This document shows, in pieces, positions 54,841-64,000 of a DNA stretch of 64,000 bases. Below the pieces are notes generated by a model. That model ran no database searches. It had not been told where the DNA came from and saw only the letters and a program-made list of their open reading frames with translations. The stretch's first letter is position 1, and the number at the start of each line of letters is the position of its first letter. The position numbers were made by a program, and so were the translations under genes. This DNA comes from Bradyrhizobium sp. Gha (GTDB taxonomy: Bacteria; Pseudomonadota; Alphaproteobacteria; Rhizobiales; Xanthobacteraceae): contig NZ_FOQM01000019.1 of NCBI RefSeq assembly GCF_900113735.1, forward strand, positions 86,823-150,822, read 5' to 3'.

Positions 54841-54914
54841 TGCGAGCGAAGCAAAGCAATCCAGAGTCTTTCCGAGGCGGCAGTCTGGATTGTTTCACTG
54901 CGCTCGCAATGACG
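54835..54914. repeat. CGTCATTGCGAG-type palindromic repeat, copy 3, at the sortase break
   Basis: An 80-bp element with perfect 12-base terminal inverted repeats CGTCATTGCGAG / CTCGCAATGACG and inner GCAATCCAGAGT / AGTCTGGATTGT arms, related to 32966-33052 and 47879-47962. It sits precisely where sortase homology ends and supplies the start codon of the residual frame. Confidence 0.88.
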
Positions 54915-54916
54915 AG

Positions 54917-54964
54917 AAAAAAGGCGCGCGCGGCCGTTGGTTTCGGGACGGCAGCCGCGCGCGC
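54917..54964 (-). terminator. Rho-independent terminator-like hairpin
   Basis: On the minus strand a perfect 11-bp stem GCGCGCGCGGC (54954-54964 pairing with 54924-54934) is followed by a run of six T (54917-54922). It would end transcription of the sortase-target remnant and separates it from the sortase fragment. Confidence 0.75.
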
Positions 54965-54992
54965 TAACAGAGGAGTTCGGGGTGCTCCTCTT

Positions 54993-55448
54993 TCAAGCGG
55001 CGCCAGTGAGCAAGGCCTGACGCCGGTTGAACACGAACAGGATCAAGGCGAGCACGATCATGATTGAGACCAACGATCATCCTCAGCGCATCGACGGCGC
55101 CGTCACCGGCGAGTGGATAGACATAGGTCGCCTCGACGTGACGCGCGTGCGCAGCGTCGGGCCGGAGACCGTGATGTCGAAATCGGTTCCGAGGCGGATG
55201 GCTTCCGTCGTGATGCCGTCCTTCTGTAGCAGGAGGGTGCCGGATTTGGCGTCGCCGGGCTGGAGCAGCCTCGCTTGCTCTGTCGTCGCCGACCAGGAGG
55301 TCTCGAAGCTCACCAGCAGGGCGACGAAACTGACCAGGAGCACGGCAATGCTTTGCGCCAGAAGGAAAAGTCCGACCTTGATCAGCCTGTTGAGCCAGGG
55401 GTGTTCGTCTGGGTGTTCGTCGCTGTCGACTGTGTCGTAAGTGTCCAT
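54993..55448 (-). pseudogene. Remnant of a sortase-target protein (MSTP type) reduced by internal deletions
   Basis: The first 121 codons read as the N-terminus of the proteobacterial sortase-target protein family: membrane segment (IKVGLFLLAQSIAVLLVSF), then SGTLLLQKDG and RLGTDFDITVSGP...RTRVT. After RVT the frame shifts: the next bases, in another frame, encode VEATYVYPLAGDGAVDALRM (55082 region), the conserved continuation with the FRNPTEGW-like piece lost. After MIVG a third frame gives a hydrophobic tail SIMIVLALILFVFNRR ending at 54993, like the C-terminal anchor. Intact relatives have about 700 residues, so roughly three quarters of the gene is gone. Confidence 0.8.
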
Positions 55449-55634
55449 TTGGCTTGCTCCCGAACGGTGTTAGACCTCGCTGAGCATCGGTCGGACGGGG
55501 GCGATTTCGCGAGCAGAATGATCGGCAATGTTCCGCCGCGGTTCGTCTCCCGGGCCGCCGCTTTGGCGGTCATGTCCGGTTTTGTGCTGACTTGTCCGCC
55601 CTGCTAGAGTAGCGGGCGTGGAGCGGGGTTAACG

Positions 55635-56405
55635 ATGCAGATGCAAGACAAGCTCTCGGACAGGCAGCTTTCGGACGAGCAGAGCCGGGAGGTCGCGGAG
55701 ACGATCCGCGAGGAAATCGCGAGACGCCGGATTTCACGGCAAGCGCTGGCCGAGCAGGCCAAGCTCAGCCTGTCGACGCTGGAAAAGGCGCTCGGCGGCC
55801 GCCGTCCGTTCACGCTGGCCACCACGGTCCGGCTCGAGCAGGCGCTGGGCGTGTCCTTGCGCAAGAGCATCGTTGCGCCGGCGCCGGCTGTTGGTAACGA
55901 TGTCGCGCCCGACAGTCTCGGCTCTTATTCGCATCGGGCCGTGACCTGGATCGAGGGCGTCTACATCACGCTGCGTCCGTCGTTTGGCGACAAGGATGCG
56001 ATCTTTGCCTATCGCACCGAGATCGTCTGGGAGCCGAGGGTCTCGTCGCTGGTTTTCCGCGAGGGCGAGCGGACGGATACGGCCTATGAGCACACTGGTG
56101 AAGTTGCCGTGCCGCACCAGTCCGGCTTCATCTATCTCGTCATCAACAAGCATGGCCAGCACCGCGTGATCACGGTGTCGCGGCCGACCGTATCAGGCGC
56201 GATGTATGGCATCATCTCGACGCTACGCGCCGGCGCCGGGTCGCAACTGACGCCGGTCGCGGCGCCGATCGCCTATGTGCCGGCACGAATCATCGCCGAT
56301 CCGGCTGTCGGCCGGATCTCGCCGGACCATGCGAACTACAAGCTGTATCGAGATCATCTTCGGCGTACCGTCGACGACTCCTTTGCGCTTTTCCTGCCGG
56401 CTTGA
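55635..56405 (+). CDS. XRE-type helix-turn-helix regulator with C-terminal effector-like domain
   Basis: A 256-residue protein. Residues about 18-75 form a HTH_3-like domain: ISRQALAEQAKLSLSTLEKALGGRRPF and VRLEQALGV. The C-terminal 150 residues are not an obvious known fold but begin SYSHRAVTWIEGVYITLRPSF and contain beta-rich segments; the pattern recurs in alphaproteobacterial regulators of unknown target. It is divergent from the decayed sortase-target locus (186 bases) and may have regulated it; this is inference. Confidence 0.8.
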   Translation: MQMQDKLSDRQLSDEQSREVAETIREEIARRRISRQALAEQAKLSLSTLEKALGGRRPFTLATTVRLEQALGVSLRKSIVAPAPAVGNDVAPDSLGSYSHRAVTWIEGVYITLRPSFGDKDAIFAYRTEIVWEPRVSSLVFREGERTDTAYEHTGEVAVPHQSGFIYLVINKHGQHRVITVSRPTVSGAMYGIISTLRAGAGSQLTPVAAPIAYVPARIIADPAVGRISPDHANYKLYRDHLRRTVDDSFALFLPA

Positions 56406-56479
56406 TCTCGCCTGCTGGCGCATGGGAAATAGCGGCCCGGCGGCCGCTATCTCGCAGTGTCGGTTGCCTGCGGCCAAAA

Positions 56480-57700
56480 CTAGCCGCTCGGCTCGGCGCT
56501 GATGATGGGGCCGAACAGCTCCCACTGGCCGCTCTTGAACCGCCACATCTTGAGCTGTTCGATCGGCGCGAAGTCGGTGGCCGAGGTGTTGATCGTAATC
56601 CCCGGGATCAGCGTGTCGGGGGTGAAGTCCTTCAGGCTGGCGGCCTGCTTCATCACGTTGTCGCGGGTCAGATTGTCCCCTGCCTGCTTCAGCACCTGCA
56701 CCATGGTCTGGGCTGCGGCATAGCCGTAGACCAGATTGGCGTCCGAGATGTTCGCGCCCGGCATGTACTTCTCGATGAAGGCCATGAACTTTTTCATGCC
56801 GGCATCATCCTTCCATTGCGGATCGGACGCATCCTTGAGGTAACCGGCCGACAGCACGCCCTCCGAGGCCTCGAGGCCGGCGGGCTTCATCACCGCGCCG
56901 ATCGACACGGAGACGTCAGTCATCAGATGCATCGGCTTCCAGCCGAGCTCGGCGATCTTCTTGATGGCCTGCGCTGCGAATTTCGGGGTCGAGATGTTCA
57001 CGAAGACATCGGCGCCGGTGTCCTTGAGCTTGACGATGTGGGCGTCGATCGAGGGCTCCGAGGTTTCATAGCTTTCCTCGGCCACGATCAGCTTGGAGGC
57101 CTTGTCGCCGAACACGTCCTTGATGCCGGCCAGGTAGTCCTTGCCGAAATCGTCGTTGGCGTAGAAGATCGCAACCTTCGCGTCCGGCTTCTCCTTCAGG
57201 ATGTATTTGGCGAAGATCCGCGCCTCGACCCGGTAGCTGGGCTGGAAGCCCATGGTCCAGGGGAAATTCTTCGGATCATTCCACTTGCTGGCGCCGGTGG
57301 CGAGGAAGAGCTGCGGCACTTTCTTGGAGTTATGGTATTTCTGCACGGCGCTCTGGGTCGGCGTGCCCAGCGCGTTGAAGACGAGGAACACCTCGTCGCT
57401 CTCGATCAGCTTGCGGATCTGCTCCACCGTCTTCGGCGGCGAGTAGCCGTCGTCGTAGGAGATGAAGTTGATCTTGCGGCCGTTGATGCCACCCTGGTCG
57501 TTGATCATCTTGAAATAGGCGTCTTCGGTCTTGCCGATGACGCCGTAGGCGGAGGCCGGGCCGGAATAGGCCTCGACATTGCCGATCTTGATTTCGGTGT
57601 CGGTGACGCCGGGGTCGTACGCCTTCTGCGCGAAGGCACCCTCGGTCGTGAGCAGGGTCAACGCGGTTGCTGCGGCAAGCAGGGAGAGTTTCCTGTTCAT
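56480..57700 (-). CDS. Branched-chain amino acid-type ABC transporter substrate-binding protein (second copy)
   Basis: A 406-residue LivJ/LivK-type binding protein with signal peptide (MNRKLSLLAAATALTLLTTEGAFA) and the start YDPGVTDTEIKIGNVEAYSG. It is plainly paralogous to 3773-4999, including the shared ending WELFGPI. Located 72 bases downstream of an acyl-CoA ligase gene on the same strand, so its ligand may be an organic acid handled by that ligase. No permease or ATPase genes adjoin. Confidence 0.93.
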   Translation of the reverse strand: MNRKLSLLAAATALTLLTTEGAFAQKAYDPGVTDTEIKIGNVEAYSGPASAYGVIGKTEDAYFKMINDQGGINGRKINFISYDDGYSPPKTVEQIRKLIESDEVFLVFNALGTPTQSAVQKYHNSKKVPQLFLATGASKWNDPKNFPWTMGFQPSYRVEARIFAKYILKEKPDAKVAIFYANDDFGKDYLAGIKDVFGDKASKLIVAEESYETSEPSIDAHIVKLKDTGADVFVNISTPKFAAQAIKKIAELGWKPMHLMTDVSVSIGAVMKPAGLEASEGVLSAGYLKDASDPQWKDDAGMKKFMAFIEKYMPGANISDANLVYGYAAAQTMVQVLKQAGDNLTRDNVMKQAASLKDFTPDTLIPGITINTSATDFAPIEQLKMWRFKSGQWELFGPIISAEPSG

Positions 57701-57772
57701 GAAAATTCCTTGCGGTTCGTCTGGGTTGGAGCAGGCACGTCGAAAAACAAAGCGCCCGAGAGGAGCGCTTGA

Positions 57773-59326
57773 TCAGGCGTTGGCGACCTTCTTGTCCACC
57801 TCGGAGGCCACCGAGAATTCCTTGCGCAAGGTCGGCTTGTGGATCTTGCCGGTGGCGTTGCGCGGCAGCGCATCGACGAAGCGAACCTGGCGCGGGCATT
57901 TGAAGCGCGCGAGATTGGCGGCGCAATGCGCGAAGACGTCAGCTTCCGTCAGCCGTTGGCCTTTTCTGGTCGCGACGATGGCGAGGCCGACCTCGCCCCA
58001 TTGCGGATCAGGGATGCCGATCACCGCCGCTTCCGCGATCGCGCCAAGCTGGTGCAGCACGTTCTCGACCTCGGCTGGATAGACGTTCTCGCCGCCGGAG
58101 ATGTACATGTCCTTCCAGCGGTCGACGATATAGTAGAAGCCCTCCTCATCGACGCGCGTCGCATCGCCCGTGTGCAGCCAGCCATCGGTGAAGGATGTCT
58201 TGTTCGCCTCGGGCCTGTTCCAGTAGCCCGGCGTGATGTTCGGTCCCTTGACCCAGAGCTCTCCGAGCTCGCCGACCTCGGCATCACTGCCGTCGGGGCG
58301 AACGATACGCACCTCGGTGTGCAGCACCGGCTTGCCGGCAGAGCCCGCTTTCCGCGCTGCATCCTCGCGGTCGAGCACCAGCACGGCCGGCGAGGTCTCG
58401 GTCATGCCATAGCCCTGCTGGAGCGCGACACCACGTGCCTCCCATGTTTTCAACAGCGGCACCGGCATCGGCGCGCCGCCGACGCCGCAGACGATCAGTC
58501 GGCTGAGATCGGTGGTCGCGAAGGCCGGATGCTGCGCCATGAACTGGTAGATCGCAGGCACGCCGAAGAACACATTGATGCCTTGCGCGGGGGCGCCGAT
58601 CAGGCCGAGCGCGGTGGCGGGATCGAAGGCGCGCATGATCAGCACGGTGCCGCCGGCGTGCATCACGGGATTGGTGTAGCAGTTCAGCCCACCGGTATGG
58701 AACAGCGGCAGCACGGTGAGCAGCACCGAGGCCGGCCCGATGCAGGCGGGGCCGCCGAGATTGGCGCAATTCCAGAAGGTCATGCCGTGGGTGATGGTTG
58801 CGCCCTTCGGATGTCCCGTCGTGCCCGACGTGTACATGATGGTGGAGATATCATCGAGCGTGACCTCCTCGGTACGGTCGAGCAGCTTGGCCGCGGCGAT
58901 GCCGGACTCATAGGTGCCGTCGGCGCCGAGCAGCAGGCTGGTCCCGACGTTGCAGAGCTTTGCTACGGTGATCGCCGTCTCGGCCAGATCGGCATCGTGG
59001 ATCATCAGCTTCGGCGCACAATCGGCGGTGATGAACTGAAGCTCCGGAATCGTGAGGCGGGTGTTCAGCGGCACGAACACGGCGCCTAATCGTCCGCAGG
59101 CGAATTGCACCTCCAGCGTATCGGTCGTGTTCAGCGCCAGCATGGCGACGCGGTCGCCGCGCGAAACCTTCAGCGTATGACGGAAGAACGAGGCAAGGCG
59201 TGAGACGCGGGCGTCGAACTGCGCATAGGTGAAGCGGCGCTCGCTCGCGAGATCGACGGCCGCGATCTTGGAAGGCGCGCGACGGGCATGATGGGCGATC
59301 CAGTCGTAGTAACGAACGGCCAACAA
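57773..59326 (-). CDS. Acyl-CoA synthetase (AMP-forming)
   Basis: A 517-residue ANL-superfamily ligase that activates a carboxylic acid to its CoA thioester. The AMP-binding P-loop is IMYTSGTTGHPKGATI, motif A5 is GYGMTETSPA, GWLHTGDATRVDEEGFYY carries the ribose-binding Asp, and the C-terminal catalytic Lys lies in PRNATGKIHKPTLR. Medium/long-chain or aromatic acid specificity is open. It is divergent from two acyl-CoA dehydrogenase genes, suggesting a shared catabolic route. Confidence 0.93.
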   Translation of the reverse strand: MLAVRYYDWIAHHARRAPSKIAAVDLASERRFTYAQFDARVSRLASFFRHTLKVSRGDRVAMLALNTTDTLEVQFACGRLGAVFVPLNTRLTIPELQFITADCAPKLMIHDADLAETAITVAKLCNVGTSLLLGADGTYESGIAAAKLLDRTEEVTLDDISTIMYTSGTTGHPKGATITHGMTFWNCANLGGPACIGPASVLLTVLPLFHTGGLNCYTNPVMHAGGTVLIMRAFDPATALGLIGAPAQGINVFFGVPAIYQFMAQHPAFATTDLSRLIVCGVGGAPMPVPLLKTWEARGVALQQGYGMTETSPAVLVLDREDAARKAGSAGKPVLHTEVRIVRPDGSDAEVGELGELWVKGPNITPGYWNRPEANKTSFTDGWLHTGDATRVDEEGFYYIVDRWKDMYISGGENVYPAEVENVLHQLGAIAEAAVIGIPDPQWGEVGLAIVATRKGQRLTEADVFAHCAANLARFKCPRQVRFVDALPRNATGKIHKPTLRKEFSVASEVDKKVANA

Positions 59327-59587
59327 TCCCTCCCTCGGCGGTCTTTTGCCGCCTGAATGTGAGTGCTGTGCACCATGCCCGGCGTGGCCTGGGAGGCCAG
59401 CCGGGAGTTTTTGTGCAGTCGTCTTTTTTGTTTGGAGTTGGCCTGCGAGGGGCGAAAATCGTCTTGCGTTGAGTTGCTAGGCGAGGACCTGCAGCAGCAG
59501 GCCTTTCGGGGCAGCCACTGCGCGCAAGTGGCCCGCAAACGTTCCGGCCATGGTGAAACGACAGGAATCGCCGAAGGCGCGCAAGCC

Positions 59588-60724
59588 ATGAAGAGCCCGT
59601 TCTATACCGCCGAGCACGACGCCTTCCGCGACGTCATGCGCCGCTTCGTCGACAAGGAGATCACCCCGTTCGCCCATGAATGGGACGAAGCCGGCGAATT
59701 CCCCCGCGCGCTCTACCGCAAGGCGGCAGAGATCGGTCTGTTGGGGCTCGGATTCCCCGAGGAATATGGCGGGATCGTTGCCGACCAGTTCATGAGGATC
59801 GTCGCGACCCAGGAGCTGGCTCGGGCCGGGGCCGGGGGCGTCAGCGCCAGCCTGATGAGCCACACCATCGGTTCGCCGCCGATCGCACGCGCAGCGCGGC
59901 CGGAGGTGAAGGCGCGCGTGCTGCCGCAGGTGCTCTCAGGTGAGAAGATCTCTGCGCTCGCGATCACCGAGCCGGGTGGCGGTTCTGATGTCGCGAACCT
60001 GCGCACCCGCGCCCGGCGCGACGGCAATCACTACGTCGTGAGCGGCGAAAAAACCTTCATCACATCAGGGGTGCGCGCCGACTATCTGACGGTTGCCGTG
60101 CGGACCGGTGACGAGGGCGCCGGTGGCGTCAGCCTGCTCCTGATCGAGGGCGATACGCCCGGCCTGTCACGCACGAAACTGAAGAAGATGGGCTGGTGGG
60201 CGTCCGACACCGCGACATTGCATTTCGATGAGTGCCGCGTGCCGGCCGAAAACTTGATCGGCGAGGAGGGCCAAGGCTTCAAGATCATCATGCGGAATTT
60301 CAACAGCGAACGGATGGGCATGGCCGCGGGCTGCACAGCTTTCGCGCGCGTCTGTCTCGATGAGGCGATCGCCTATTCCAAGGAGCGCAAGACGTTCGGC
60401 AAGCCGCTGGCCCAGCATCAGGTCATCAGGCACAAGATCGTCGACATGGCGCAGAAGGTCGCGGCCTCGCAGGCGATGCTGGAGATGCTGGCCTGGCGGC
60501 TCGAGCAGGGCGAAAGCCCGGTCGCGGAAATCTGCATGATGAAGAACCAGGCAACCCAGACCATGGCGTTCTGCGCCTCGGAAGCCGTGCAGATTTTTGG
60601 CGGCGCCGGCTTCATGCGCGGCATCAAGGCCGAGCGCATCTACCGCGAAGTCAAGGTGAACGCCATCGGCGGCGGCACCGAGGAGATCATGAAGGATCTG
60701 GCGAGCCGGCAGATGGGGTTGTGA
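59588..60724 (+). CDS. Acyl-CoA dehydrogenase
   Basis: A 378-residue FAD enzyme oxidising acyl-CoA to trans-2-enoyl-CoA. Signatures are ALAITEPGGGSDVANLRT, the FAD/substrate segment KTFITSGVRADY, and the C-terminal GGGTEEIM, containing the likely catalytic Glu. The ATG at 59588 begins MKSPFYTAEHDAFRDVMRRF, the family start; the open frame to 59363 is not family-like. First gene of a three-gene operon (two dehydrogenases and a GST). Confidence 0.94.
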   Translation: MKSPFYTAEHDAFRDVMRRFVDKEITPFAHEWDEAGEFPRALYRKAAEIGLLGLGFPEEYGGIVADQFMRIVATQELARAGAGGVSASLMSHTIGSPPIARAARPEVKARVLPQVLSGEKISALAITEPGGGSDVANLRTRARRDGNHYVVSGEKTFITSGVRADYLTVAVRTGDEGAGGVSLLLIEGDTPGLSRTKLKKMGWWASDTATLHFDECRVPAENLIGEEGQGFKIIMRNFNSERMGMAAGCTAFARVCLDEAIAYSKERKTFGKPLAQHQVIRHKIVDMAQKVAASQAMLEMLAWRLEQGESPVAEICMMKNQATQTMAFCASEAVQIFGGAGFMRGIKAERIYREVKVNAIGGGTEEIMKDLASRQMGL

Positions 60725-60731
60725 CTGTTAC

Positions 60732-60831
60732 CGTCATTCCGGGGCGACGCGAAGCGTCGAGCCCGGAATCCAGAGATGAGTCTTACAATTTCGAGATTCC
60801 GGGTTCGCGCTTCGCACGCCACGGAATGACG
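60732..60831. repeat. Intergenic palindromic repeat inside an operon
   Basis: CGTCATTCCGGGGCGACGCG at the left faces CACGGAATGACG at the right, with AGCCCGGAATCC / GAGATTCCGGGTTC in between; same family as 19474-19557. It lies between two same-strand dehydrogenase genes. Confidence 0.75.
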
Positions 60832-60842
60832 AAGGAAAAGCA

Positions 60843-62002
<1,160 letters not shown>

Positions 62003-62006
<4 letters not shown>

Positions 62007-62662
62007 TGATCACGCTCTATCATTGCGACGCCGCGCGCTCGTTCCGCCCGCTCTGGATGCTGGAGGAGATGGGGCTGCCCTACGAGCTGAAGATGCTGCC
62101 GTTCCCGCCGCGCGTCTTCGCCAAGGACTATCTCGCGCTCAATCCATTGGGCACGATTCCGTTCATGGTCGACGGCGAGACCAGGATGACGGAGTCATCA
62201 GGCATCTGCCACTATCTCGGCGTCAAGCATGGCCCGACGCCGCTGATGGTCGGCCCCGACGATCCCGCCTATGGCGCCTTCCTGAACTGGATGTATTTCA
62301 GCGACGCGACGTTGACCTTCCCGCAAACGCTGGTGCTTCGCTACACTCAGATCGAGCCGGAGGAGCGCCGCAATCCGCAGGTCGCCACGGACTATGCCAA
62401 GTGGTTTCTGGGCCGCCTGCGCGCCGTCGAAGCAGCGACCGCGAATGCCGAAACCTTGTGCGCGGGCCGCTTCACCGCTGCTGACATTGCCATCGGTTAT
62501 GCGCTTCGGCTCGCGGATAATATTGGGCTTGCCAGGGATTTCGGGCCTAATGTCGCAGCCTATTGGGCGCGCCTGCAGCAGCGCGATGGGTTCAAGCGCG
62601 CTGTTGCTGCCGAGCAGAAGGCCGGCACCGAACAGAACGTTGCGCCGCGCGTGAGACCGTAG
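62003..62662 (+). CDS. Glutathione S-transferase-like protein
   Basis: A 219-residue protein with an N-terminal thioredoxin fold (MITLYHCDAARSFRPLWMLEE) including the cis-Pro region LGTIPFMVD and the glutathione gamma-Glu site ESSGICHYL. The C-terminal all-helical domain follows. Coupled to the acyl-CoA dehydrogenase gene by a four-base overlap; in such catabolic operons GSTs may act as isomerases or detoxify reactive enoyl intermediates (inference). Confidence 0.92.
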
Positions 62663-62746
62663 ACATTCCGTAGGGCGGGACTACGATCTCGTCGCGGTTC
62701 CGGGAAGATTGGTCGTCGTCCCGGAATGGTAATTTTTTGCGCGCCA

Positions 62747-62774
62747 TGACAGCGCTACCCCGCCGTGACAGCGC
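62747..62774 (+). promoter_or_regulatory. Direct repeat upstream of the araC gene
   Basis: TGACAGCGC occurs at 62747-62755 and 62766-62774, 19 bases apart, about two helical turns. AraC-type activators bind direct repeats with this kind of spacing, so it may be the autoregulatory site for the gene starting at 62838. Confidence 0.45.
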
Positions 62775-62837
62775 CCAAATTTCCGCTAAGCTGACTCCGT
62801 CCGCAGCGGCCAAAGAGCCGCGCGAGGAGGATACCCA

Positions 62838-63638
62838 ATGGAAGACACGGGTCGCGAATCCGACCATCTCATGCTGATCACGCCGGAGCGGGTGTTCTAT
62901 GCCGGTTTGCTCGGCAGGCCTCGCAAGCGGACCCCGGGCTGCTGCCATGTCTATGTGGCGGTGAAGGGTAGCCTGCATCTCACCATCGACGACGCCCTCG
63001 CCACCGCGGAACTGTTCGTCACCCTGCCGAACCAGCGGCATTCCATCGCCAGCGACTACCGCACCGCAATCAGCGTGACGCTCGAGCCGGAAAGCATGCC
63101 AGACGGCGTGCTGGAGGCCCTGGCCCGGCGGCTGACGGGGCCGGATCGCGCTGCGTACGCCAGAAAAATCCTCGCCGCCTACGCGCTGCTGCGGCAACGC
63201 CGCTATGGCGACATTACCACCGCTGAATTCGACGAGATGTGCTTTGGCGAAGCACTGCCGCGCCGCGTGCTCGACCCGCGCGTCACGCGCGCCGTTGCCC
63301 GCATCGAACGCTTCTCCGGCGAGCCTGTCACGGCGGATACCTGCGCGGCAGAGGCGGGCCTCTCGGCCTCGCGCTTCCTGCATCTGTTCAAGGAGGAGAC
63401 CGGCATCTCGTTCCGCTCCTTCCGCGCCTGGAAGCGCGCGCGGCATCTGCTGCACTTCGCCAACCAGGACCTCAACCTCGCTCATCTCGCGCAGGACATC
63501 GGCTACCCCGATAGCACCCATTTCAGCCACTCGATCCGCCGCTTCTACGGATTGAAGCCGCGCGCGATCTTCGTCGGCTCGCGCGATCTTGCGATCTATC
63601 GCAGCACCGAGACCGTGCGGCTGGCTGAGGCGAGCTAG
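62838..63638 (+). CDS. AraC-family transcriptional regulator
   Basis: A 266-residue activator-type protein. The N-terminal part (about 1-140) is a sensor domain without clear homology. The C-terminal AraC domain has two HTH motifs: first around TCAAEAGLSASRFLHLFKEE, second around HLAQDIGYPDSTHFSHSIRRF, followed by the usual FYGLKPRAI. AGGAGG lies ten bases upstream of the ATG. It follows the acyl-CoA catabolic operon on the same strand and may control it. Confidence 0.92.
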   Translation: MEDTGRESDHLMLITPERVFYAGLLGRPRKRTPGCCHVYVAVKGSLHLTIDDALATAELFVTLPNQRHSIASDYRTAISVTLEPESMPDGVLEALARRLTGPDRAAYARKILAAYALLRQRRYGDITTAEFDEMCFGEALPRRVLDPRVTRAVARIERFSGEPVTADTCAAEAGLSASRFLHLFKEETGISFRSFRAWKRARHLLHFANQDLNLAHLAQDIGYPDSTHFSHSIRRFYGLKPRAIFVGSRDLAIYRSTETVRLAEAS

Positions 63639-63846
63639 GCTCGCTCTGGTAGGGCCTCCTACCCGTGGTCAAGGGGTGTTTGTCCTTAATGGACGAGAGT
63701 ACCGCCGTGCTCGACGCTGTCCAGGACGCTTCGCGCCGGCTACGCCGGTGCCGATGGCATCCTTGACAGCGTTTGCGCGCGGCGCTCTGCCGGCCGCCAG
63801 GTCGGGACGAAGGAATGGTCGCCTAGGCCGAACAAAGGAATGGGGC
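63639..63846. other. Non-coding stretch next to a transposase end
   Basis: I see no gene here. AAGGAATGG occurs twice (about 63810 and 63835), and a GCCGGCTACGCCGGT hairpin lies near 63738-63752. It may include the non-coding end of the insertion sequence whose transposase ends at 63847; the boundary cannot be placed. Confidence 0.4.
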
Positions 63847-64000
63847 TCACCGTTTTGAGGTGATCTGCACGTTCACGTTCTTGTAGATCGGATCGTACGG
63901 GGTCTGTCGCTTGAGCGCCGTGCACAGGGCGTAGAGCAGCCGATCGCCCACGCTGCGCAAGGCGCGGGCATGGCCGTGCCCTCGCTGCCGCAAGGCATCA
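63847..64000 (-). mobile_element. 3' end of an IS110-type transposase, cut by the window
   Basis: The minus-strand frame open to the window edge encodes the last 50 codons of a protein: DALRQRGHGHARALRSVGDR, then LLYALCTALKRQTPYDPIYK, stop at 63847. An R-G-x-x-x-x-RALRxVxDRLL stretch ending in a YDP motif is how many IS110-family (Transposase_20) proteins finish. The N-terminal RuvC-like DEDD domain would lie to the right of the window. Family assignment by eye. Confidence 0.6.

Overview
The window is a high-GC chromosomal segment of an alphaproteobacterium, almost certainly Bradyrhizobium. The evidence is orthologue-like gene content, GC-rich codon use with long antisense shadow frames, the palindromic intergenic repeats typical of that genus, and an amino acid:[carrier protein] ligase whose length and zinc-ligand numbering (C131, E176, C279) match, from memory, the characterised B. 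diazoefficiens enzyme. It is mostly core genome with small catabolic cassettes. I see no rRNA, tRNA, CRISPR array or prophage. The only mobile-element sequence is a transposase 3' end at the right edge.

Left part (1-15300): SprT-like metallopeptidase (cut by the window), PBP1A, an orphan Liv-type binding protein, DUF1304 protein, Ogt, GlnD, then a sulfonate-type ABC operon (binding protein, permease, ATPase) whose permease is broken by one extra base in a C5 run, an OsmC protein, a membrane protein and a soluble chemoreceptor with three tandem PAS domains.

15300-30400: MutS; an aromatic-degradation block (PcaF thiolase, an intradiol dioxygenase of the hydroxyquinol/catechol type, PcaHG); a phosphotransferase; an EmrAB-type efflux operon headed by a MarR regulator with operator-like repeats; a Zur-like Fur protein; a DMT exporter; IspG; and a periplasmic amidase.

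30400-41900: Na+/H+ antiporter, class A beta-lactamase, small enzymes, a secreted caspase-like protein with a C-terminal peptidoglycan-binding-like domain, DUF1345 protein, IspA-type prenyl synthase, MtgA, ribosomal protein L32, and a PAS-GGDEF-EAL protein with a degenerate GGDEF motif.

41900-45740 is the most unusual cassette: acyltransferase-like protein, amino acid:[carrier protein] ligase and acyl-CoA-dehydrogenase-like flavoprotein on the minus strand, with the stand-alone carrier protein divergent. It probably loads an amino acid onto a phosphopantetheine arm and modifies or transfers it; the product is unknown.

45800-64000: methionine salvage (MtnP, MtnA), HAD hydrolase, secreted trypsin-like protease, Baeyer-Villiger-type flavoprotein, solitary MCE protein, NDP-forming acyl-CoA synthetase, then a decayed class GN sortase / sortase-target (MSTP) locus. 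That locus keeps a catalytically intact sortase C-terminal half fused at an 80-bp palindromic repeat and an MSTP gene reduced by deletions to its two ends. After an XRE-type regulator comes an acyl-CoA catabolic block (second orphan Liv-type binding protein, acyl-CoA ligase, two acyl-CoA dehydrogenases, GST-like protein) and an AraC regulator.
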